Source of the DNA: Gordonia hankookensis
GTDB taxonomy: Bacteria; Actinomycetota; Actinomycetes; Mycobacteriales; Mycobacteriaceae
Direction: 5' to 3'
Length of the DNA: 64,000 bases
Assembly (NCBI RefSeq): GCF_014673215.1
Contig: NZ_JACWMS010000002.1
Coordinates: 1,116,001 to 1,180,000 of the forward strand
The notes beneath the pieces are model-generated. The model was not told the DNA's origin, made no database searches, and was given only the letters and a program-made list of their open reading frames with translations. This document shows positions 7,910-16,033 of the stretch, piece by piece; the stretch's first letter is position 1, and every line of letters begins with the position of its first letter. The translations under genes were made by a program, and so were the position numbers.

Positions 7910-9155
7910 CCCGGCGCCCCTTCTGGGGCTTGCCGAACTCGCCGACGAACAGCGGATCGACACGATCCTGATCGATCACGCCCTGCAGGGCATCCGGATT
8001 CAGGTGCTGCTGCGCCTTCTGCTGTCGGTGTTCGCCCTGTTGTCGGTGGCCCTCGAGCCCCCGGTCCACAGTGCAGGGATCTGCATCGCGATCGCCGCGG
8101 TCTATGTGGCGTGGTGCGTCGGTGGTGTGTTCCTCGCACCGCGCGCCGGTCTCATCGCCATCCGATTCTCGTGGGTGGCCCTGCTCCTCGACCTCGTGGT
8201 GCTCGTCGCGGTGACCGCAATAGCCAGTCAGTCCGACGAGATCAGTTGGACCGCAGATGTTCTGGTGACCGGTTTCGCGATCGTCCCGATGATCGCCGCG
8301 ATCAGCATGCGCCCCATGGTGTGTGCGGCGGTGGTCGTCCCGACGGTGGCGGTCTACTTCGTCGCCAACGCGATCGCTCGTGTCCCCAATGGACGGCCGT
8401 GGTCGGTGATCCTGCTGAGCACCTTGGTGATCGGCATTCTCGCGCTCGGCGCCGTGGCGCTCTCGCGACTTCAGCGCTCCCGGGTCGTGACCATCGGATC
8501 ACTCGCCGCCGAACGCAGTCGGCTCCTCGACGAGGTGATGCAGATAGAGCACCGCGAGCGACGAGAGCTGGCCGAGCACTTGCATGACGGCGCATTGCAG
8601 TACGTCCTCGGCGCACGTCAGGAGCTGGCCGTGCTCGAAGGCGGGAGTCCCGATCCTCAGGTCGTCGGGCGGATCGACGAGGCACTCCGCGAATCCGCGC
8701 GACTCCTGCGCTCGACGCTCGGGGAGCTGCACCCGGCGGTTCTGGAACAGTCCGGCCTGGCCGTCGCGCTCGCCGACCTCGCGGACTCGATCGAGCGACG
8801 GAGCACCTTCACGGTCTCGGTCGACACCGTCGGCTGGCCCGACGGCATCCGGACGCCGGTCGACGCGGTCCTCTTCGCGTCCGCGCGGGAGTTGCTGACC
8901 AATGTCGTCAAGCACGCACAGGCGGCCACGGTGCAGCTCACCGCGGAGGTCGACGAGGGCCGAGCACGGGTGGTGGTGGTCGACGACGGCGTGGGTGTCG
9001 ACCCGCACCTGCTCGACCAGCGTGTCGCCGGTGGTCACATCGGCCTGGTGTCCCGGCGGGTGCGGCTGGAAGGACAGGGTGGGCGACTCAGCGTCGCGCC
9101 GCACCCCGCAGGCGGAACCGTCGCGATCGCCGAGGTACCGGTCGGGCAGCTCTGA
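7893..9155 (+). CDS. Membrane sensor histidine kinase (HisKA_3 type)
   Basis: The 420-residue kinase starts at a GTG inside the end of the response-regulator gene. About six membrane helices lie between residues 38 and 192, without a recognisable extracellular sensor domain, so sensing is probably within the membrane. The dimerisation domain carries ERRELAEHLHDGALQ with phosphorylated His231. The ATPase domain at about 320-415 has an N-box-like LLTNVVKHA and a G-box DDGVGVD. It is similar in layout to DesK/LiaS-like actinobacterial kinases. It should phosphorylate the regulator encoded just upstream. The signal is unknown. Confidence 0.88.
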   Translation: MASSSSPAPLLGLAELADEQRIDTILIDHALQGIRIQVLLRLLLSVFALLSVALEPPVHSAGICIAIAAVYVAWCVGGVFLAPRAGLIAIRFSWVALLLDLVVLVAVTAIASQSDEISWTADVLVTGFAIVPMIAAISMRPMVCAAVVVPTVAVYFVANAIARVPNGRPWSVILLSTLVIGILALGAVALSRLQRSRVVTIGSLAAERSRLLDEVMQIEHRERRELAEHLHDGALQYVLGARQELAVLEGGSPDPQVVGRIDEALRESARLLRSTLGELHPAVLEQSGLAVALADLADSIERRSTFTVSVDTVGWPDGIRTPVDAVLFASARELLTNVVKHAQAATVQLTAEVDEGRARVVVVDDGVGVDPHLLDQRVAGGHIGLVSRRVRLEGQGGRLSVAPHPAGGTVAIAEVPVGQL

Positions 9156-9165
9156 GGCACCCGCC

Positions 9166-10512
9166 TCACTCCCTGCCGAACCTGATCAACCCCGGCACGT
9201 CGGCGGGTGATGTCCACCCAGTCCGCGCGAACTCAACCCAGATCGCGCGGAGTTGCCGGGCGTTCTCCTCGACCTCGGACCAGCGGTGTCCGACCAGGAC
9301 CGGCGCCCCGTCCCACGTGGCCTGATCGCCGAACAGCAACGGGATGTCGACGGTGTGCGCCGCCCGCAACGGATCGCCGCGCGCGCCCCATTCGAGGACG
9401 TACTGCGCCGCGAGTCCGCCGACTCGACGATGGCGCCGAATGAAATCCTTTGCAGCACTTGTGTACACCACCTTGGTGACACCTCGCACGATCAATTCGT
9501 ACAGCGCAGGCCCGGCGACCGGGACCTTCTGCAGCCCGCCGAGGAGAGAGATACCGGCGGTGAAGAACGCCGCCTCACGCTCGTTCCACCCGATGAGCAC
9601 CTCCACATCGGCCGCACGCCGTTCCCACGCGGCGTCGACCTCGTCCTCGTCAGGCAACGGTGCATGGCCGTACTGGGTGCCGAACGGCATCAGCGCCCGC
9701 ACGCCGAAGCGGAGCAGGGCGGGGTCGCGGGCCAATGCACTCTGCGCAGCCAGGACCTCGTCGACCGGGGTGGTCGAATCGATCTGCCGCGTCGCGTCGG
9801 CCATGGCCGTGTACATGGCCGTACGGCCGCGCGCGAGACCCAGAGGGGCACTTTGCACGATCACCCGCCGGAACAATCCCTCGGTGCCGTCGGCGATCAT
9901 CAGGTGCACCGCGGCATCCGCACCTGCGGACTCACCGAAAACGGTGACGGCGTCGGGATCACCGCCGAACGCGGCGACGTTTCGTTGCACCCAGCGCAGC
10001 GCCTCGATCATGTCGAACAGGCCCAGGTTCGCCGGACGGCGCACGCCGTCGCCGACGAAGCCGAACAGCCCGAGACGGTACGTGATCGACACCACCACAA
10101 CCCGTTGCTCGGCAACGAGATTCGCTGGATCGTGACACGGCGCGTCTGCGGCACCGAGCACGTAGGAACCACCGTGAATCCACACCATCACCGGCAACGG
10201 TTCACCCGGCTCCCGGTCGGCCGGGATGGTGACCGACAGTCGCTGGCACTGTTCGTCCTCGGGCACGTCGCCGAGCGCTGCATCCCCGAACCGACTCCGG
10301 AGCAGATCCTCGGTCTCGTTCTGTGGGCAGGCAGGCGACCACGATGTCGCGTCGATCGGTTCTGCCGACGACGGTTCCGGCACCGGCACCTCGAAACGAT
10401 CGGCACTCGCATACGGGATGCCCGTCGCGCGGATCACGTCACCGTCCACCCGAGCGACGACGTTGCCCGCCGGGCAGTCGATGGTGAGGGTCTGGGAACC
10501 GGTCTCCGTCAT
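9166..10512 (-). CDS. Type B carboxylesterase / lipase family protein
   Basis: The 448-residue alpha/beta hydrolase starts at an ATG with GGAGG 6 nt upstream. A longer frame up to 10605 exists but runs into the divergent promoter and lacks the fold. The oxyanion-hole motif HGGS is at 113-116, and nucleophile Ser195 lies in FGESAGA. A catalytic-His candidate is in HTVDIPLLFG near residue 397, and an acidic partner in NEREAAF. It hydrolyses carboxylic esters; the natural substrate is not evident. No signal peptide is seen, so it is cytoplasmic. Related enzymes include para-nitrobenzyl esterases. It is divergent from the secreted-protein paralogue B. Confidence 0.88.
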   Translation of the reverse strand: MTETGSQTLTIDCPAGNVVARVDGDVIRATGIPYASADRFEVPVPEPSSAEPIDATSWSPACPQNETEDLLRSRFGDAALGDVPEDEQCQRLSVTIPADREPGEPLPVMVWIHGGSYVLGAADAPCHDPANLVAEQRVVVVSITYRLGLFGFVGDGVRRPANLGLFDMIEALRWVQRNVAAFGGDPDAVTVFGESAGADAAVHLMIADGTEGLFRRVIVQSAPLGLARGRTAMYTAMADATRQIDSTTPVDEVLAAQSALARDPALLRFGVRALMPFGTQYGHAPLPDEDEVDAAWERRAADVEVLIGWNEREAAFFTAGISLLGGLQKVPVAGPALYELIVRGVTKVVYTSAAKDFIRRHRRVGGLAAQYVLEWGARGDPLRAAHTVDIPLLFGDQATWDGAPVLVGHRWSEVEENARQLRAIWVEFARTGWTSPADVPGLIRFGRE

Positions 10513-10580
10513 GGCGCTCCTCCGCGTTCGGTGATCCAACCAGCCATTGTTCTCCACGGCTGTCCTCCACCGCGTATCCC

Positions 10581-10628
10581 CCGATCGGTGGACGCCACTG
10601 TCCACCGGCGAATCCGCCGATCGGCGGA
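10581..10628. promoter_or_regulatory. Nested palindromes upstream of secreted protein B
   Basis: GGTGGAC (10587-10593) and GTCCACC (10600-10606) are inverted around six bases. TCCGCCGATCGGCGGA (10613-10628) is a perfect 16-bp palindrome. Both resemble the 1417-1434 palindrome of the paralogous locus and probably bind the same regulator. Confidence 0.6.
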
Positions 10629-10713
10629 GGTTGCCGAGAGCCGTTTCACGGGAAAGTTCTTGGTGTCACCCGGACAACACAGTCCACACCGAACCGAACG
10701 CCAGGAGAACACC

Positions 10714-11193
10714 ATGAACACCACCACCCGCCGCATCACCGCAGCCACCGCCGGAATCGCCGGAATCGCCGCCGCAGTCGGCATCGGACTCATCGGCACC
10801 GGAACGGCGAATGCCGGCACCATGCCGGTGACCCACCCCGGCGAGCCGTCGATCGCGATGACCATCACCAACCACACCAACAAGGCCGAGCACCTCGTCG
10901 GTTCGGGCACCAGCGGCAACGGTGTCTGGGTCAACGGGCCACGACAGACGCTCGGACCCGGCGCCAGCGAGACGATCACCGCAGTCGCGCCACACGGCAA
11001 CAAACTCGCCATCAACGTCGCGTACCGGATCGGAGTCGGCGGCCCCACCGCCACCTATGAGGTGCTCAATTCGCAGTCCAACACCAACACCGGCACCAGC
11101 GGCATCTCCGGACCGGGGGCCTCGCAGTACTGGATGAGCCACAACTTCGGCAGCCACTACCCGGCCACCAACGTCGGCTTCGACCAGTGGTGA
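10714..11193 (+). CDS. Secreted protein of unknown function, paralogue B
   Basis: This 159-residue protein has the same length and architecture as the product at 1563: MNTTTRRIT signal peptide, GTANA-GT cleavage region, Gly/Ser/Thr/Asn-rich mature part, terminal GFDQW. AGGAG precedes the ATG. Differences from the first copy are scattered substitutions such as Asp-Lys to Asn-Lys after NHT and Ser-Ser-His-Phe to Gly-Ser-His-Tyr near the end, so the duplication is not recent. Upstream palindromes and the GGGAAAGTTCTTGGTGTCACC block are conserved. A long hairpin terminates the unit. Function not recognised. Confidence 0.85.
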   Translation: MNTTTRRITAATAGIAGIAAAVGIGLIGTGTANAGTMPVTHPGEPSIAMTITNHTNKAEHLVGSGTSGNGVWVNGPRQTLGPGASETITAVAPHGNKLAINVAYRIGVGGPTATYEVLNSQSNTNTGTSGISGPGASQYWMSHNFGSHYPATNVGFDQW

Positions 11194-11241
11194 TTCGCCC
11201 AGTGGTGAGCCAACGCCGGTGAGCGCACACCACCCGGCCAC

Positions 11242-11276
11242 AACGGGCCCGCGACCATCACGGTCGCGGGCCCGTT
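11242..11276. terminator. Strong bidirectional hairpin terminator
   Basis: A perfect 15-bp stem (AACGGGCCCGCGACC paired with GGTCGCGGGCCCGTT) around the 5-nt loop ATCAC lies between two convergent secreted-protein genes. Confidence 0.85.
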
Positions 11277-11296
11277 CTGCGGTGGTCGGGAATCGA

Positions 11297-12004
11297 TCAG
11301 GGGATCAGCGAATCCAGCGATCCGAAGGCCCCGCTGGCGCCGGTGGCAGCGAAGTTCGTCGTGCAACCGTTGAACGACACATTGTCGACATTCACCTTGC
11401 CGGTCTTCTCGTTCGGCTGGCTGGAGATGCCGTAATGGTCGACCACGGTCTTGTGATTCGCGCTGTTGGCGGCCGCGGTGAGTTCCGCAAGCGTTGCGTT
11501 CTTGCCCCTCGCGATGCCGGGCAGGTCACGAGTCGCCCACCACTGATTCGACGAGGCGGCGTCCGCCTTGCCCGCAGCCGCCGGCGCAGACCAGACGAAT
11601 GTCGCGAATCCGTCATTCGCGCCGGTGTTGGCGCCGGTCACACGTATTTGCCAGTTCGCGTTTCCCGCCGATTTCTCGAATGTCAACGGCTTCTTCGCGG
11701 CGTCGGCAAGAGGCAGTTGACCTGCGGCATGATATGACGCCTCACGCGGCTTGTCCGCGGTGGTCATGAATTCCAGCGACCCATCGGTGTCGACGACCTT
11801 TGTCGCCGTCACCTTTCCCGCCTGACCCTGCTCGTCGGAGAAGGTGTTTCCCCACCCATTCGCGCTGGTAGGCGTCGAAGTCTTGGCGCAGTTCATATCT
11901 GAAACCGGCGCCGCTGTCGCCATTGTCGGGAATGCCAGGCTTGCCGCCCCCAGGGCTGCGCCCACAACAATTCCTCGGATGACATTACGTCGCATTCTGT
12001 TCAT
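11297..12004 (-). CDS. Secreted protein of unknown function
   Basis: The 235-residue product starts at an ATG with GGAGG 4 nt upstream. The signal peptide at about 1-32 (MRRNVIRGIVVGAALGAASL, then ATAAP) is followed by a mature domain with two cysteines (in MNCAKT and NGCTTN), which may pair. The segment after the cleavage site mentions no known motif; a Trp-rich NGWGNTF and SNQWWATRD suggest a carbohydrate- or surface-binding beta fold, but this is not established. It is convergent with paralogue B and shares its terminator. The A+T content just upstream (12005-12126) is higher than in the neighbours, as expected for a promoter. Confidence 0.7.
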   Translation of the reverse strand: MNRMRRNVIRGIVVGAALGAASLAFPTMATAAPVSDMNCAKTSTPTSANGWGNTFSDEQGQAGKVTATKVVDTDGSLEFMTTADKPREASYHAAGQLPLADAAKKPLTFEKSAGNANWQIRVTGANTGANDGFATFVWSAPAAAGKADAASSNQWWATRDLPGIARGKNATLAELTAAANSANHKTVVDHYGISSQPNEKTGKVNVDNVSFNGCTTNFAATGASGAFGSLDSLIP

Positions 12005-12126
12005 CGCCTCCAGTTCATTTTTCGGCAGGTGGCCTCACCGAAGCTAACAAACCGATCCATCGATAAACACCCCCCATCGCACATGGGGATCACGAAAGGC
12101 GATGGTGAAATGAGAATGAAAGAGTT

Positions 12127-13005
12127 CTAGTCAGGTGAAATGCTCCCGATGACGAAGTCGCGAAATCTCTCGGCGGCGTCGGGCAGGGGACGCGGCCGCG
12201 ACCAGGTCAGGCCGATCTCGCGTGACTCGCCGGTCAACGGGACGAGAACAACGCCTGGGCTGCGATCGGCGTCGTCGACGGGCACGACCCCGATCCCGAG
12301 TCCCGCACCGACCAGGCCGGTGATGGTCGCCAGCTCGGCAGAGGAGAAGGCGATCGTCGGGGCGATATCGGCTGCGGCGCACAGTTCGTCGAAGATCCGA
12401 CGCATACCGAATCCCCTCTCCATCACGATGAACTCCTCGTCGGCTGCCTCCGCGAGACCGATCGTGGTGCGATCGGCGAACCGATGATCGGACGGCACCA
12501 CCAGGGCGAGCTTCTGCTCGGCGATCGCGAACCAGGCCAGGTCGGTTCGCATCGGCCGCGGTGACACGATCGCTAGGTCGGCGTCTCCCCGGATCACCTG
12601 GTCGACGACAGTGGCAGCGGCGTCCTGGGTCAGGGTGAACCGCGCCTGCGGGTTCTCGTCGCGGAACCGCCGGATCAGATCGGGCACCAACGTGACGCCG
12701 AAGGAATGCAGGAAGGCCAGCCGCACCACCCCTCGCGCCGGCCGCCGCATCTCGTCGATCTCGCGACGGGCGGCATCGAGTTGTACGCGCGCCCGCCGCG
12801 CACGTTCGAGGTACACCTGCCCGAATCGATTGAGCACCAGACGCCGGCCGTGCCGATCGAAGAGCGGCACGCCGACGTCTCGTTCCAACCGTGCGACGAA
12901 ACGCGACAGCGTCGGCTGCGAGACACGGGCCTGTTCACCGGCGGCGGTCAGGTTCTCCGCCTCGGCGATGGCGATGAACCAATCGAGTTCGTGGTGCACA
13001 TTCAT
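12127..13005 (-). CDS. LysR-family transcriptional regulator
   Basis: The 292-residue regulator has an N-terminal winged HTH at residues 4-62, with the LTAAGEQARVSQPTLSRFV recognition region, and a substrate-binding domain at about 90-288. It is divergent from an MFS efflux gene with a 99-nt gap that holds a TCATTCA/TGAATGA inverted repeat. This is the arrangement of YnfL/YnfM-like pairs, and it probably controls that transporter and itself. The small-molecule effector is unknown. The -10-like TAGGAT lies 11 nt before the ATG, giving a very short leader. Confidence 0.9.
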   Translation of the reverse strand: MNVHHELDWFIAIAEAENLTAAGEQARVSQPTLSRFVARLERDVGVPLFDRHGRRLVLNRFGQVYLERARRARVQLDAARREIDEMRRPARGVVRLAFLHSFGVTLVPDLIRRFRDENPQARFTLTQDAAATVVDQVIRGDADLAIVSPRPMRTDLAWFAIAEQKLALVVPSDHRFADRTTIGLAEAADEEFIVMERGFGMRRIFDELCAAADIAPTIAFSSAELATITGLVGAGLGIGVVPVDDADRSPGVVLVPLTGESREIGLTWSRPRPLPDAAERFRDFVIGSISPD

Positions 13006-13029
13006 CCTGGCAGTCCATCCTAGCTGCAG

Positions 13030-13070
13030 TCATTCACAACTGAATGAGATGGCGTAGATCCATTCATTTT
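13030..13070. promoter_or_regulatory. LysR-type operator region
   Basis: TCATTCA and TGAATGA (13030-13036, 13041-13047) are inverted around CAAC, with a third half-site CATTCATT at 13061-13068. The core fits the T-N11-A form bound by LysR proteins and is centred between the divergent lysR and MFS genes. Confidence 0.6.
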
Positions 13071-13104
13071 GAGGTGCAGACCGATGGGGTGACGCTGAAC
13101 CACG

Positions 13105-14307
13105 ATGACCACGAGAACCACCACCTCCGCCCCGAACATCCGGCACACGCTGGGCTCACCGGGCTATCGGCGCGCCACCACGGCACTGTTCGCCGCAGGC
13201 ATGACGACGTTCATGGCCCTCTACTACGTTCAGGCCCTCCTGCCGCAGCTCTCCGATCACTTCGGCGTCTCGCCTGCCACCTCAGCGCTCGCCGTCTCAT
13301 TGACCACCGGGTTCCTCGCCATCGCGATCATCCCGGCAAGTGTGCTGTCCGAGCGGTACGGGCGAGTGCGGGTGATGGTGGTCTCGGCGCTCGCCGCGTC
13401 GATCATCGGCATCGTGCTCCCGTGGTCACCGTCCATCGAGGTACTCCTCGCCGGCCGTGCGTTGCAGGGAGTGCTGTGCGCCGGCGTGCCCGCGGTGGCG
13501 ATGGCCTATCTCGCCGAGGAGGTCGACGGCGCGTCACTCGGCACGGCGATGGGTCGCTATGTCGCGGGCACCACGATCGGCGGACTGACCGGCCGTCTCG
13601 TCCCCGGCGTCGCGGCCGATCTGGTGTCGTGGCAGTGGGCGCTGGAGGCGGCGTGCCTCGTGTCGCTGGGTTTCGCGCTCGTGTTCTGGCGCACGGTCCC
13701 CGCATCCCGCTTCTTCAGTCCCCAGCGCGTGGCACCACGGATCACGGCCCGGAATCTGATGAACCATCTGCGCGACCCCGGGCTGCTCCCGCTGTTCGTC
13801 CTCGCCTTCGTCCTGATGGGTGGGTTCGTCACGGTCTACAACTTCATCGGCTACCGACTGCTCCGGCACCCGTTCGACCTCAGCGAGGCAACCGTCGCGG
13901 CGGTCTTCCTGATGTACCTGGCGGGAACGTTCTCGTCGACCTTCGCCGGCCGCCTGGCCGACCGGAGAGGGCGCAGGCAGGTGCTGATCTCCGCGGTCGC
14001 CACGATGCTGGTGGGACTCGCCCTGACCGTGCCCGACCATCTGGCGCTCGTCCTGGTCGGCATGTTGCTGTTCACCGGCGGGTTCTTCGCGGCGCATTCG
14101 GTGGCCAGCGGATGGGTGTCGGCGCGCGCCACCGATCACCGGGCCGAGGCCTCATCGCTCTATCTCTTCCACTACTACCTGGGCAGTTCGGTGGTCGGCG
14201 CGCTCGGTGGGCTCGTGTTCTCGGCGTTCGGTTGGACGGGGGTCGCCACCTACGTCGGGGTGCTCGTGGTGGTGGGGCTGACGCTCACCGTGCTGTCGCG
14301 GCGCTGA
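13105..14307 (+). CDS. MFS transporter, YnfM-like
   Basis: The 400-residue protein has 12 predicted membrane helices and MFS signatures: a loop 2-3 motif ERYGRVRVM and a second copy ADRRGRRQV after helix 8. Sequence style and the divergent LysR gene resemble E. coli YnfM, a proton-driven drug or arabinose exporter; the real substrate is unknown. The ATG at 13105 has no ribosome site, and the upstream in-frame ATG at 13084 is followed by a stop, so this is the first usable start. It ends 42 nt before the convergent HNH gene, without an obvious terminator. Confidence 0.88.
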   Translation: MTTRTTTSAPNIRHTLGSPGYRRATTALFAAGMTTFMALYYVQALLPQLSDHFGVSPATSALAVSLTTGFLAIAIIPASVLSERYGRVRVMVVSALAASIIGIVLPWSPSIEVLLAGRALQGVLCAGVPAVAMAYLAEEVDGASLGTAMGRYVAGTTIGGLTGRLVPGVAADLVSWQWALEAACLVSLGFALVFWRTVPASRFFSPQRVAPRITARNLMNHLRDPGLLPLFVLAFVLMGGFVTVYNFIGYRLLRHPFDLSEATVAAVFLMYLAGTFSSTFAGRLADRRGRRQVLISAVATMLVGLALTVPDHLALVLVGMLLFTGGFFAAHSVASGWVSARATDHRAEASSLYLFHYYLGSSVVGALGGLVFSAFGWTGVATYVGVLVVVGLTLTVLSRR

Positions 14308-14349
14308 ACCCGACGGCGCGTGCATCCCAGTACGATCACCGACGCGGAG

Positions 14350-15798
14350 TCAGAAGGGCGGCGGATTCTCCGCGTTCCACCGATCCATCGCCCGTTGGTC
14401 GGCACGTTTGATCGACGCCGCACGTCGGGCGCGGACGGTGTCGATGCGTTGCCGCGCGGCGTCGTCCGGCGGTCGGCCGGTGCGGGTGAGAGATCCGAAC
14501 ACATCGCGTCCGGTGAACGCGTTACCCAGGTAGGTGTGGCCGGCGGGTGACTGGAAGAACACCTCACCGAGGGGATCGTGGTAATCGCGCCAGCCAACCG
14601 CGAAGGTCTTGATGCGGTGATGAAAACGGCACAGCGGCTTGAGGTTTCGTGGGTTGGTTGGCCCGCCCTGGGCGAACGGGATGTCGTGGTCGACGTCGGT
14701 GTGGAAGGCGCGGTTGTTGCAGCCGGGGAAGCTGCAACACAATTCACCGGCACGGACCTGATCGGCGAGCATCTTGCTCGGCGCGTAGCGGTCGATGCGC
14801 CGCGGCTCGGCCACGACATCGGGCCGGATGTACGTGCGTCGCGCCCCGGCGACGAGTCTGCGTGCGGTGTCGGCATCGAGGATGCCTTGGCCGTCCAAGA
14901 AGGCTGGATCGTCGTCGAGACCGAGGAGGCTACTCAGGTTGACGACGATGTGGAAGGTCGGCCGCGGCGCACACGGTGACTCGGTCGCATCAGGCGAACC
15001 ATCTGACCGGGCGGTGTCCGAGGGAGCGGCGACGGTTGCGGGGTCGGCGTCGATGCCGCCGGCGTCAGGGTCGGAGGTGCAGGTTTCGCAGCGACAGTCG
15101 AGAGCGTTGGCCCCGTGGGCCAACCCGACCAACGCATCGGCGCGCCGTTGGGCAGCGGTGCGGGGATCATCGGCGTGCACCGCGGCGGCCATCGCGGTCA
15201 GGCGCGCGTCGACGGCGGCGGCCTGCTCGGCCGGCAGCGACCCACCGATGCGGGATTGGCCAGGGGTGTGGCGGTCTGGTCGCACGCTGATGTTGCGCTC
15301 GGAATCGACGAGTTCGCGGCGTCGGCGAGTGGCCGCGGGATCGTGGGTCGCGATGTGCTTGTCGATCATCACCAGGAAGCGGACCATCGACATCGGCTCG
15401 CGGGTCTCGATGTCAGCGGCGATGATCTTGTCGAGCAGGTCGAGTTTCTCGGGGGTGCACAGGGCGGTGCGACGCACCACCGCGAGAAATCGGGGCAGGT
15501 CGATGCGTCCGGCACCCAGGGTGGCGCCGATGAACGGCAACTGGTGACGCAACACGCTGCCTGCTTCGATGAACTCCCGCGCGCGGGCCGCAGGCACGGT
15601 CAGTGCTGCTCCGACTTCTGCGATGGCGGCTTCGAGTCCGTTGGGGCCAAAGCGGGCGTGCGGGTCTTGTCCGGCGGCGGCACGCGCGGCGAGACGCTCG
15701 AGGTTGGCCGGCGACGTCGATTGTTCGCCGAGCCCTGCGGCCAGCCGTACCAGATGGTCTTGTTCGCGCTCGTCGTGGATGAGACTGGCGGCCTGCAA
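14350..15798 (-). CDS. 13E12-family (DUF222) HNH endonuclease protein, possibly frameshifted at the 5' end
   Basis: The frame gives 482 residues. The DUF222 region (about 10-330) is followed by an HNH nuclease domain near 385-430 with CSFPGCN, the HTDVDHDIPFAQGG core and a closing CRFHH, so the zinc-binding and catalytic His residues are intact. DUF222-HNH genes are multicopy in Mycobacteriales and of unknown role. This frame has no good start: its first ATG-like codon at 15798 falls inside what should be the DUF222 N-terminus. The missing 40 residues or so lie in the -1 frame immediately upstream (15799-15917). A single missing G near 15800-15803 would join them, so it is either a pseudogene or a sequence error. 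Confidence 0.75.
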   Translation of the reverse strand: MQAASLIHDEREQDHLVRLAAGLGEQSTSPANLERLAARAAAGQDPHARFGPNGLEAAIAEVGAALTVPAARAREFIEAGSVLRHQLPFIGATLGAGRIDLPRFLAVVRRTALCTPEKLDLLDKIIAADIETREPMSMVRFLVMIDKHIATHDPAATRRRRELVDSERNISVRPDRHTPGQSRIGGSLPAEQAAAVDARLTAMAAAVHADDPRTAAQRRADALVGLAHGANALDCRCETCTSDPDAGGIDADPATVAAPSDTARSDGSPDATESPCAPRPTFHIVVNLSSLLGLDDDPAFLDGQGILDADTARRLVAGARRTYIRPDVVAEPRRIDRYAPSKMLADQVRAGELCCSFPGCNNRAFHTDVDHDIPFAQGGPTNPRNLKPLCRFHHRIKTFAVGWRDYHDPLGEVFFQSPAGHTYLGNAFTGRDVFGSLTRTGRPPDDAARQRIDTVRARRAASIKRADQRAMDRWNAENPPPF

Positions 15799-15917
15799 CT
15801 CCGATAGTCGGCGGCCGCGCGCACCGCGGTGCTGTGATGGAGCACCTCGACCAACCCGGTGGCCGAGTGCTGCTCATCGGCGGCCATCTGGGCCAACACC
15901 GGCGCGCTCGATTGCAT
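15799..15917 (-). pseudogene. Detached 5' end of the 13E12 HNH gene
   Basis: Starting from ATG 15917, the frame reads MQSSAPVLAQMAADEQH and then AVRAAADYR before leaving the family pattern. Shifting by one base at CGGAG (15799-15803) restores YRELQAASLIHDERE, the expected DUF222 continuation. Confidence 0.6.
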
Positions 15918-15923
15918 GACACC

Positions 15924-15949
15924 AACTTGTCGGCGGCCACCGACAAGTT
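15924..15949. promoter_or_regulatory. Inverted repeat just upstream of the 13E12 gene
   Basis: AACTTGTCGG and CCGACAAGTT form a perfect 10-bp inverted repeat around CGGCCA, ending 6 nt before the ATG at 15917. It could be an operator or an mRNA hairpin that covers the start. Confidence 0.5.
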
Positions 15950-16033
15950 TCGTCCCGCAGATCAGACGTGTTCCGGACGATGGTTGGCAACGGTAACCGA
16001 GAGCGTCGAAACCGCACCGAGCATGATCTACCC

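Noticed and set aside
10513-10605. N-terminal extension of the carboxylesterase up to 10605
   Set aside because: It covers the divergent palindromic promoter, while the ATG at 10512 has a strong GGAGG site.
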